A stretch of DNA of 7,202 nt, taken from contig JANXYI010000314.1 in the NCBI GenBank assembly GCA_025350085.1, positions 1 through 7,202 of the forward strand, written 5' to 3'. Under the pieces are notes generated by a model. The model had not been told where the DNA came from and made no database searches. It saw nothing but the letters and a program-made list of their open reading frames with translations. How positions within the stretch are numbered: position 1 is the stretch's first letter; the number at the start of each line of letters is the position of its first letter. Source of the DNA: Deltaproteobacteria bacterium (GTDB lineage: Bacteria > Desulfobacterota > Desulfovibrionia > Desulfovibrionales > Desulfovibrionaceae). This document shows, piece after piece, positions 1 through 6,311 of this stretch. The translations under genes and the position numbers were made by a program.

Positions 1-900
1 CCCAAGCCGCCCGACGACATCAGAGATGCCTCCACCGGTCGCGAAATTGGCGTGCTGTTATAGTAGGATTTCTATATCGGTATAGACGTTAGTCTTCCGG
101 CTCAACTTCAGCCGCACGCCCGCCGCGATCAGTAAACGCTCGTAGCCTGAGTTGGGTGGATCGGCGGTCAGGCCGCTGTCATGCGCCCGGGAGCTGTCCA
201 GAAATTGCAATGTGGGCGCGATTTGGGTGAATGGCCCCGAGGGTCCCGGGTCGTAGGTCGGACCCACAACGCTATTCAGCTCGTTTCCTGGACGATAGCC
301 GCCCTGCATGGACAGGGCGAGCTGGTACCGGGCCTGCACAAAATACGAGAGGTTCCTTGCCGCCATGACCTGGCCTGCGTGATAGGCCCCGAACATCAGA
401 TCGGCGCCGCCGGTTCCAGGCAGGCTGTCTCTATTGAACTCCGTGCCGCCGAGCGGTCCATTCGGCCCATGGTCGTCCCCGGTGGGGAGCTTCACGCCGA
501 AGCTTATGCCGGTCGAGAGGTCGGTTGAAAGGTCGGTGTAGAGCCCGGTTAGCTGCAGATCGCCGATTGCCCTCAGGCGGCCGATTTAGATGGATCCGGC
601 AGCTCCAAATACCGTTCCGTCATCAATAGAGGTCACCGCGCGATCATAGATGGGCAACTCGGCCATCGCCGTCCAATGGCGGTTGATCATATAATCCCCG
701 CCAAATGTGAAGAAGCTGGTCTGCAACTGCTTGTCACTGTTGTCGGATGCCGGCCCGGAATGGCTCCCCTCCCAGTTCTGATTCTGGTCCATGTAGCTGT
801 AGCGGAACCAGGCGGTGAATCCCGACCCCGCAACGTTGGGCACGAGGGCGCCGTCGCCGACATAAAACATGCCGCAACAGCGGGCGCAGGCAAGGGCCGG
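1..900 (-). pseudogene. Decayed outer-membrane beta-barrel-like protein gene (two in-frame stops, 5' end lost, runs off left edge)
   Basis: One minus-strand frame reads as a single protein from about 900 down to position 1, except for TAA at 588-586 and TAA at 60-58. Taking the ATG at 870-868 as residue 1, the stops fall at codons 95 and 271. Sequence between and beyond them stays protein-like: AIGDLQLTGLYTDLSTDLS and GVKLPTGDDHG follow the first, and QHANFATGGG follows the second. Alternating polar/aromatic strands, Gly/Asn/Asp turns and phrases such as AARNLSYFVQARYQL suggest a transporter-like outer-membrane barrel, perhaps near the MetA-pathway phenol-degradation group; that family is inference. 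A Cys-rich stretch ACARCCGMFYVGDG lies at the start, but what precedes it (HANGHRAP) is not a hydrophobic signal peptide, so the true N-terminus appears missing. GC is visibly lower than in the right-hand genes. It is most likely non-functional; the exact family is uncertain. Confidence 0.7.
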
Positions 901-907
901 AGCGCGA
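871..907. other. Junction between two truncated genes and two base compositions
   Basis: To the left, minus-strand barrel-like coding sequence is recognisable up to about the ACARCCG residues (903-871). To the right, plus-strand U32-like coding sequence is recognisable from about the RSAMAIGVW residues (898 onward). Neither gene continues in a recognisable form across this point. Four 60-base lines counted by hand on the left gave about 48-62% GC, and three on the right gave about 63-75%. The breakpoint must therefore lie roughly within these bases. No target-site duplication, inverted repeat or transposase is visible beside it. It could be a deletion or inversion endpoint, an insertion edge, or an assembly chimera. 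Confidence 0.6.
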
Positions 908-1554
908 TGGCCATTGGCGTGTGGCTGGAGCGCTCGGCGCTGCTCGACGTGCCCCGGCCGGTCACGGCGCGCACCTGGTGGTGGCTGCCCCCGGTCATCT
1001 GGCCCGGCGAGGAAGAACGCTATCAGAGGCTCCTGTCTGAAGCGCGGGAACGGGGCGCGAAGCGCTTTGTGCTCAACGCGCCCTGGCAGGCGGGTCTGTT
1101 CGAGTCCGGGCACGGCCTGCGCCTTATGGGCGGGCCCTTCTGCAACCTGGCCAGTGCCGAGACCGCCGCGCAGTTTGCCGAGCTGGGCATGGAGGCGGCC
1201 TTTGTGAGCCCGGAGCTCTCGGGCGAGGAGCTGCTCAGCCTGCCGCGCTCAAGCCCCATCCCGCTGGGCATTGTGCTGGGCGGGCTCTGGCCGCTCGGGA
1301 TCACGCGCGTCCTGGCCGAGGAGGTGCGCCTGGAAGAGCCCATCTTAAGCCCGCGCGGGGAGATGGCCTGGGTGCGCAAGATCGGTGCCAACCACTGGAT
1401 CTTCCCGGGCTGGGAGCTGGACCTCTCCGCCCACCGCCGCGAGCTGGAGCAGGCCGGGTACGCCTGTTTCGCGGTGCTGCGCGAATACTGGCCCAAGGCC
1501 CTGGACCAGAGCCTGCGCACCAGCGTCTTCAACTGGAGCCAGGGCCTGTTGTAG
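907..1554 (+). pseudogene. C-terminal fragment of a probable U32-family peptidase
   Basis: The open frame gives 215 residues from the ATG at 907 and ends at TAG 1552-1554. It contains WWWLPPVIWP, RRFVLNAPWQAGLF-like text (residues about 50-65), MGGPFCNLASAETAAQFAELG and EAAFVSPELS. It finishes SVFNWSQGLL. These resemble the C-terminal half of large U32 peptidases/collagenase-like proteins as I recall them from Desulfovibrio-type genomes. The catalytic N-terminal barrel expected of the family (full length usually several hundred residues) is absent: upstream the frame is open to 676, but that part is the antisense of the barrel-like pseudogene and does not look like protein. A GGAG at 899-902 sits 4 nt before the ATG and could be a chance ribosome site. 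Most likely a truncated remnant; whether the fragment is translated cannot be seen. The family call is moderately sure. Confidence 0.6.
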
Positions 1555-1646
1555 CCCCGCACGCCAGTTCTGGTGCAGCCCGACCCAGGACAGCGGAGCC
1601 GCGCGCATGAGCTGGTGCTGCCGTAAAAGCACTGCTGCGCAACGGC

Positions 1647-1675
1647 TTAGCGGCTTTGTTTAACCACAATATGAA
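1647..1675 (+). promoter_or_regulatory. Weak candidate sigma70 promoter for the rhodanese-ferritin gene
   Basis: TTAGCG (1647-1652) and TATGAA (1670-1675) are separated by 17 bases in the AT-rich part of the gap. The match to TTGACA is 3 of 6 and to TATAAT is 4 of 6, so this is only a candidate. It would give a leader of about 130 nt containing the hairpin at 1695-1714. Confidence 0.22.
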
Positions 1676-1694
1676 GGAAATAGGTTTCGCCTGA

Positions 1695-1714
1695 CCGGCC
1701 CTGGGGCTGGCCGG
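1695..1714 (+). terminator. GC-rich hairpin, possible weak terminator
   Basis: CCGGCC (1695-1700) and GGCCGG (1709-1714) form a perfect 6-bp stem with an 8-base loop. A short TTTT run follows at 1724-1727, about 10 bases after the stem. It lies about 140 bases after the U32 fragment's stop. The poor U-tract and its spacing make a rho-independent terminator doubtful; it could equally be a leader structure of the next gene. Confidence 0.25.
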
Positions 1715-1801
1715 GCGTTCGCCTTTTGCCCTGCGCTGCGCGTGACCCTGCGAGTTGTCCAGGCTTGCCCTGGCCCTGGGAAGCAGGTAGGGACAGAGCA
1801 T

Positions 1802-1807
1802 GGAGGA
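1802..1807 (+). promoter_or_regulatory. Ribosome binding site that sets the start of the rhodanese-ferritin gene
   Basis: GGAGGA lies 5 bases before the ATG at 1813. The frame is open back to 1726, but the strong Shine-Dalgarno match and the onset of rhodanese-like sequence favour 1813. The ATG at 1800 overlaps this site and is in another frame. Confidence 0.8.
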
Positions 1808-1812
1808 CTACC

Positions 1813-2670
1813 ATGAGCATTGCCCGCCAGATCCCAGTCCCAAAGGCCCGCGCCCTTCTCGACTCCACGCGCCTGGGCGCGCGCACCCTGCTCGATGTGC
1901 GCCAGGACTTCGAATACGAGGAGGGGCACCTCCCTGGCGCCACGCTGATCCCCCTGCCGCAGCTGGCCGGGCGCGCCGGGGAGCTCGATCCGCTCCTGCC
2001 CACGGTGGTCTACTGCCGTTCCGGACGGCGCAGCCTGGCCGGGGCCAATCTCCTGGCCGGCCTGGGCTTCAAGGAGGCCATGAGCATCGAGGGCGGCATC
2101 CTGGCCTGGGACAGGGCGCAGGCCGTGGGCCCGTTGGACCTGGGCCTGGCGGCGCTGCTGGGCGCCAGCACGCCCCGGGAGATCCTGGAGCGGGCCTGGG
2201 GCATGGAGCAGGTGCTGGAGGAGTATTACACAACCCTGGCGGGCCGGGCTGCCGTGTCCGAGGCAACAGGGGCCGAGGTGGCGGAGCTGTTCCTGCGCCT
2301 GGCCGGGTACGAGGTGCGCCACCGGCGCATGATCGCCGAGCTCTGGAAGCGCCTGGCCGGACAGGGCGGGGCAAAAGCTGAAGACGTGCAGGCCTTTGAG
2401 CTGCGCGCCCGGGCCTCGGTGGCCCCCGGCACCCTGGAGGGCGGTCTCAGTGCCGCGGACTATCTGGGCCAGCTGGGCGATCCGGGGAGCATGGCCGAGG
2501 CCCTGGACCTGTCCATGGCCGTGGAGGCCCAGGCCCTTGACCTGTACCTGCGCCGGGCCAGGGACGAGACTGATGCCGACCTCAAGCGCACGCTCGTGCT
2601 GCTGGCCGAGGAGGAAAAGGCCCACCTCAAGATCCTGGGCAACTTTGTGGACAACCGCAGGAGCTTCTAG
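1813..2670 (+). CDS. Rhodanese domain fused to a diiron ferritin-like (rubrerythrin-type) domain
   Basis: The 285-residue protein has two domains. Residues about 8-105 are a single rhodanese module: LLDVR at 26-30, GHLPGA at 38-43, and the active-site loop CRSGRRS with Cys68, the residue that carries a persulfide in this family. Residues about 120-280 are helical with a rubrerythrin-like ligand set: Glu132/Glu136, Glu167-x-x-His170, Glu238 and Glu268-x-x-His271. A carboxylate-bridged diiron site is therefore plausible. No C-x-x-C rubredoxin domain, signal peptide or membrane segment is present, so it should be cytoplasmic and need an external electron donor. Rubrerythrins reduce peroxide in anaerobes and rhodaneses transfer sulfane sulfur; coupling of the two in one chain is inference. 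It stands alone on its strand and converges with the LOG gene 36 bases downstream. Domain calls are firm, the physiological substrate is unknown. Confidence 0.88.
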   Translation: MSIARQIPVPKARALLDSTRLGARTLLDVRQDFEYEEGHLPGATLIPLPQLAGRAGELDPLLPTVVYCRSGRRSLAGANLLAGLGFKEAMSIEGGILAWDRAQAVGPLDLGLAALLGASTPREILERAWGMEQVLEEYYTTLAGRAAVSEATGAEVAELFLRLAGYEVRHRRMIAELWKRLAGQGGAKAEDVQAFELRARASVAPGTLEGGLSAADYLGQLGDPGSMAEALDLSMAVEAQALDLYLRRARDETDADLKRTLVLLAEEEKAHLKILGNFVDNRRSF

Positions 2671-2680
2671 CCGCGGCTAC

Positions 2681-2706
2681 GGGCAATCGCGCCGGGCTGC
2701 GCGCCC
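2681..2706. terminator. Imperfect stem between convergent genes
   Basis: GGGC (2681-2684) can pair with GCCC (2703-2706), and GCGC (2689-2692) with GCGC (2699-2702), leaving a 4-base bulge and a 6-base loop. It fills most of the 36-base gap between two convergent stop codons, where a bidirectional terminator would be useful. There is no T-run on either side, so the call is weak. Confidence 0.2.
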
Positions 2707-3363
<657 letters not shown>

Positions 3364-3544
3364 TTACACCTCTGGGTTCTGCTATTAAGGGTTGCGGGCG
3401 TGTGGCTTCTTTGGCAATCATGCGCCAGACCGGGCACTTCGCGCCGGACCAGGCAGGTGTACACAAAAACATGCGCGACCGGAAGACCGGGCCAGGGCTC
3501 TGGCCCGGAAAACCGCGCGCCAACCCAGGCGGACAAAGGCACGT
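3364..3544. promoter_or_regulatory. Divergent promoter region between the LOG and MBL genes
   Basis: The 181 bases separate two genes transcribed away from each other, so promoters for both should lie here. On the minus strand TTAATAG (complement of 3382-3388) is a possible -10 element close to the LOG start, but no well-spaced -35 is seen. For the plus direction no clear -35/-10 pair is visible. An 8-base palindrome GTGTACAC sits at 3457-3464. AAAGG at 3535-3539 is the likely ribosome site of the MBL gene, 5 bases before its ATG. Confidence 0.45.
3487..3508 (+). repeat. Perfect inverted repeat (9-bp stem, 4-base loop) in the MBL gene leader
   Basis: CCGGGCCAG (3487-3495) and CTGGCCCGG (3500-3508) pair perfectly around the loop GGCT. 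The hairpin ends 36 bases before the MBL start codon and is followed by AAAA rather than a T-run in the plus direction, so it is not a standard terminator for either strand. It could be an RNA leader structure that affects stability or translation; because the gene downstream is RNase-like, a self-processing target is conceivable but is speculation. Confidence 0.5.
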
Positions 3545-5236
3545 ATGAAGATCCATTTTCTGGGCGCAGCCCAGGCCGTCACCGGCTCCTGCTACATCCT
3601 TGAGACCGGCGGCCACCGCTTTTCGGTGGACTGCGGCATGCACCAGGGCAATGCCGAGATCGAGAAACGCAACCTGAGCATGGACAACTACCGGCCGGGC
3701 GAACTGGACTTCATCCTGGTCACCCACGCCCACATCGACCACATCGGGCTTTTGCCGCGCGTGGTGGCCTCGGGCTTCAAGGGCAAGATCTACGCCACCC
3801 CGCCCACCCGCGACCTCATGCAGATCCTGCTGCTCGACAGCGCCCACATCCAGGAGATGGAGGCCGAGCAGCACCACCGCAAGGGCCTGCGCCGCGGCAA
3901 CAAGGCCCTCCAGCCTCCGTACACCGCGGGCGAGCGCCGGGGCAAGACCCAGGCCGCCTTCGCCGCGTCCGAGCGCCGCAGCGAGATGCTGGACCTGCCG
4001 CTCTACACCACGGCCGACGCCGTGGCCACCTTCCCGCACATCGAGACCATCGAGTACAACAAGCCCTTTGAGCCTGCGCCGGGCATCCGCGTCACCTACC
4101 GCGACGCCGGGCACATCCTGGGCTCGGCCTTTGTGGAGATCGCGTACATGGAGGAGGGCAAGAGCACCAAGCTCGTGTTCTCCGGCGACCTGGGACGGCC
4201 GAACCAACTCATCCTGCCCGACCCGAGCTCGGGCGGCAGCGCGGACTACGTGTTCCTGGAGTCCACCTACGGCGACCGCGACCACAAGGACTCCGAGACC
4301 AGCCGCGAGGAGCTGGCCGCGGCCATCGCCTACAGCTACAAGAACCACGAGAAGGTCATCATCCCGGCCTTTGCCGTGGAGCGCACCCAGCAGATTCTGT
4401 ACTCCCTGTTCCTGCTCGACCAGGAGGGCAAGCTGCCGAAGGACATGCCGATCTTCCTGGACAGCCCGCTGGCCATCCAGGCCACGGAGATCTTCCGCAA
4501 GAACCCGGAGTACTTCGACGACAAGACCAAGGCCCTGCTTAAAGAAGGCAAGGACCCGCTCTCGCTCAAGAACCTGCGCTTCAGCCAGACGGCCGAGGAA
4601 TCCCGGGCCATCAACACCATGACCGGCTCGGCCATCATCATCTCGGCCAGCGGCATGGCCAATGCCGGGCGCATCCGCCACCACCTGCGCCACAACCTCT
4701 GGCGCAAGGGCGCCAGCATCGTGTTCTGCGGCTACCAGGGCGAGGGCACGCCGGGCCGCAAGATCGTGGACGGGGCCAAGAGCATCACCATCTTCGGCGA
4801 GGAGATCGCCATCGCGGCCAAGATTTTCACCATCGGCGGGTTCTCGGCCCACGCCGGGCAGACCGAGATCATGCAGTGGTTGAGGACCTTTGACGGCAAG
4901 AGCACCAAGGTCATCCTGATCCACGGCGAGGTGCGCGCCCTGAACAAGCTGGGCGATCTCATCAAGGGGCAGCTGGGCCTGGAGGTGCATGTGCCCGCCT
5001 ACCTGGAGGAGCTGACGCTCGAGCCCGGCAAGGTCATGGTCCCGGTGGTGGACGTGGACAAGGCCGTGCCGCGCATTGACTGGGACTTCCTGCTCTCGGA
5101 TTCGCGTACGCTCTATTCCGAGTTCCAGAAACGCATGGAGCTGGCCAAGGACAAGCCCTGGGTGGCCCAGACCGAGATCCGCGACCGCTTCCTCGACCTG
5201 AACCGCAAGATCGTGGAGCTGATCTCCGAGCTCTAG
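3545..5236 (+). CDS. MBL-fold beta-CASP metallo-hydrolase, probable RNA-processing nuclease
   Basis: The 563-residue protein has a full metallo-beta-lactamase metal set. HAHIDH (61-66) is the H-x-H-x-D-H motif; His190 in DAGHILGSA and Asp215 in SGDLGRP complete it, and His460 in LIHGE is the last ligand. Beta-CASP features are also present: FLESTYGDR at 237-245, FLDSPLA at 304-310 (motif A type), SASGM at 367-371 and GFSAHA at 432-437 (motif B type). This places it with bacterial CPSF73/KH-less RNases related to RNase J and TTHA0252, which cut or trim RNA with two zinc ions; the actual RNA target is unknown. It is longer than the usual 430-470 residues: there is a basic insert at about 108-150 (HHRKGLRRGNK, GERRGK) and a C-terminal helical tail after about 500. 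The frame is open upstream to 3392, but homology-like sequence begins at Met 3545. It is the first gene of the cluster ending in miaA and is 12 bases from rsmD. Confidence 0.9.
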   Translation: MKIHFLGAAQAVTGSCYILETGGHRFSVDCGMHQGNAEIEKRNLSMDNYRPGELDFILVTHAHIDHIGLLPRVVASGFKGKIYATPPTRDLMQILLLDSAHIQEMEAEQHHRKGLRRGNKALQPPYTAGERRGKTQAAFAASERRSEMLDLPLYTTADAVATFPHIETIEYNKPFEPAPGIRVTYRDAGHILGSAFVEIAYMEEGKSTKLVFSGDLGRPNQLILPDPSSGGSADYVFLESTYGDRDHKDSETSREELAAAIAYSYKNHEKVIIPAFAVERTQQILYSLFLLDQEGKLPKDMPIFLDSPLAIQATEIFRKNPEYFDDKTKALLKEGKDPLSLKNLRFSQTAEESRAINTMTGSAIIISASGMANAGRIRHHLRHNLWRKGASIVFCGYQGEGTPGRKIVDGAKSITIFGEEIAIAAKIFTIGGFSAHAGQTEIMQWLRTFDGKSTKVILIHGEVRALNKLGDLIKGQLGLEVHVPAYLEELTLEPGKVMVPVVDVDKAVPRIDWDFLLSDSRTLYSEFQKRMELAKDKPWVAQTEIRDRFLDLNRKIVELISEL

Positions 5237-5248
5237 CTGGAATGTGGG

Positions 5249-5848
5249 ATGCGTGTCATAGCAGGAGCATACGGCGGGCGCACGATCCGCACCGTGGACG
5301 GGCCAGGCTATCGTCCGGCCACGGCCAAGGTGCGCCAGGCCGTGTTCTCCATGCTCGAGGCCAGAGGTGTGGACTGGGCCGGGGCGCGGGTGCTCGACCT
5401 GTTTGCGGGCAGCGGCAGCTTGGGCATCGAGGCCTTGAGCCGGGGCGCGGCCCTGGCCTGGTTTGTGGAGAAGGGCGCGCGGCCGGCCGACTGCCTGCGG
5501 CAGTCCCTGCGCGACCTGAAGGTCCCTGAGGCCCGCTGGCGCGTGTTCCAGGCCGATCTCCTGAAGGTCCTGGCCCGGCCGGCGAAAGAGCCTTTTGACG
5601 TCGTGTTCATTGACCCGCCCTACGGCCTTGACCTGCTGCCCCCGGCGCTGGAGAAAGCCGTGCGCGGCGGCTGGATCGCCCCAAACGCCTTTGTGCTGGC
5701 CGAGGTGGAGGCCCAGGCTGAACTTGCGGGCCAGATTCCGGCCCAACTCCTTCCGCAGGCCGACAGGCTCTACGGGCAGACGAGGATCATGCTGTGGCAG
5801 AACAAAATCCCAGACTCGCCATCTATCCCGGCACCTTCGACCCCCTGA
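5249..5848 (+). CDS. rsmD: 16S rRNA (guanine966-N2)-methyltransferase RsmD
   Basis: The 199-residue protein shows the RsmD order of motifs. The N-terminal substrate-binding segment is MRVIAGAYGGRTI followed by RPATAKVRQAVFSML (22-36). The S-adenosylmethionine loop is DLFAGSGSLGIEALSRGA (50-67), and the catalytic N-methylase motif DPPY is at 122-125 in VVFIDPPYG. The enzyme methylates G966 in helix 31 of 16S rRNA, using S-adenosylmethionine on assembled small subunits. The length is near the family norm of about 180-200. GGAA at 5239-5242 lies 6 bases before the ATG. The last 18 codons overlap coaD in another frame, and this tail (ending PDSPSIPAPSTP) looks unconstrained, as expected where the overlapping gene dictates sequence. 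The rsmD-coaD pairing is common in bacteria and supports the call. Confidence 0.95.
   Translation: MRVIAGAYGGRTIRTVDGPGYRPATAKVRQAVFSMLEARGVDWAGARVLDLFAGSGSLGIEALSRGAALAWFVEKGARPADCLRQSLRDLKVPEARWRVFQADLLKVLARPAKEPFDVVFIDPPYGLDLLPPALEKAVRGGWIAPNAFVLAEVEAQAELAGQIPAQLLPQADRLYGQTRIMLWQNKIPDSPSIPAPSTP
5782..5796 (+). promoter_or_regulatory. Ribosome site and GTG start of coaD inside rsmD
   Basis: GAGGA (5782-5786) is followed after 7 bases by GTG at 5794-5796. The nearby ATG at 5789 is in the rsmD frame and cannot start coaD. No ATG exists in the coaD frame before the essential nucleotide-binding motif, so GTG is the necessary start. Confidence 0.8.
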
Positions 5849-6309
5849 CCAAGGGGCACGTGAGCCTCATCAAGCGCGGGCTTAGGCTCTTCGACACCGT
5901 GGTCCTGGCCGTGGCCAAGAGCACGCCCAAGAAGACCTGCTTTACGCTGGACGAGCGCGTGGCCATGGCCCGGGAGAGCTTCCCGGACGAGCCGCGCATC
6001 ATCGTGGAGCCTTTTGACGGCCTGCTCATCGACTACGTGCTCAGGCGCGGGGCCGGGGCCATCCTGCGCGGCCTGCGCGCAGTGAGCGACTTCGAGTACG
6101 AGTTCCAGATGGCGCTGATGAACCGCAGGCTCTCGCGCGACGTGCAGACCGTGTTCCTGATGACCGACTACAAGTGGATGTATTTGAGCTCGACCATCGT
6201 CAAGGAGGTCGCCCTGCACGGCGGCAACGTCAAGGGCCTGGTGCCCGAGCCGGTGCTGGAAAGGCTCGCGGCCAAGTATGCGGCCCAGGGCGAGACCTGC
6301 CCGGACTGA
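5794..6309 (+). CDS. coaD: Phosphopantetheine adenylyltransferase CoaD
   Basis: The 171-residue protein matches the family's usual length of about 160-170. It starts LAIYPGTFDPLTKGH (8-22), the nucleotidyltransferase motif whose His22 corresponds to the second His of the T/HxGH signature. It contains LRGLRAVSDFEYEFQMA (91-107), which lines the phosphopantetheine and ATP site, and MYLSSTIVKEVALHGG (129-144), the C-terminal SST/ISS signature. CoaD transfers AMP from ATP to 4'-phosphopantetheine to give dephospho-CoA, the penultimate step of coenzyme A synthesis, in the cytoplasm as a hexamer. It overlaps rsmD by 55 bases and is separated from miaA by only 2 bases, so translation is probably coupled on both sides. 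No key residue is missing. Confidence 0.96.
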   Translation: MAEQNPRLAIYPGTFDPLTKGHVSLIKRGLRLFDTVVLAVAKSTPKKTCFTLDERVAMARESFPDEPRIIVEPFDGLLIDYVLRRGAGAILRGLRAVSDFEYEFQMALMNRRLSRDVQTVFLMTDYKWMYLSSTIVKEVALHGGNVKGLVPEPVLERLAAKYAAQGETCPD

Positions 6310-6311
6310 AC

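Larger units (their letters stand above)
1555..1812. other. Intergenic region upstream of the rhodanese-ferritin gene
   Basis: These 258 bases carry no convincing protein. The middle part (about 1641-1690) is distinctly AT-richer than its surroundings, as expected of a promoter region, and the part after 1690 is GC-rich with a hairpin. No tRNA-like cloverleaf or repeat array is visible. Confidence 0.5.

Noticed and set aside
181..528. Plus-strand open frame of 115 codons inside the left region
   Set aside because: It is antisense to the barrel-like frame, which shows strand/turn periodicity and family-like phrases, while this one shows none.
676..906. Upstream extension of the U32-like frame to an ATG at 676
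   Set aside because: These bases are the antisense of the barrel-like pseudogene. The translated text has no U32 character, so the open frame is accidental.
1614..1633. GGTGCT/AGCACT imperfect stem after the U32 fragment
   Set aside because: It is only six pairs with one wobble and has no T-run, so it is not distinguishable from chance in GC-rich DNA.
1671..1694. Seven-codon leader-like open frame (MKEIGFA) before the rhodanese gene
   Set aside because: There is no ribosome site and no run of regulatory codons, and the adjacent hairpin is not arranged as an attenuator.
3457..3464. GTGTACAC palindrome as an operator
   Set aside because: A single 8-base palindrome without a second copy or a clear promoter beside it is weak; it is noted only within the intergenic entry.
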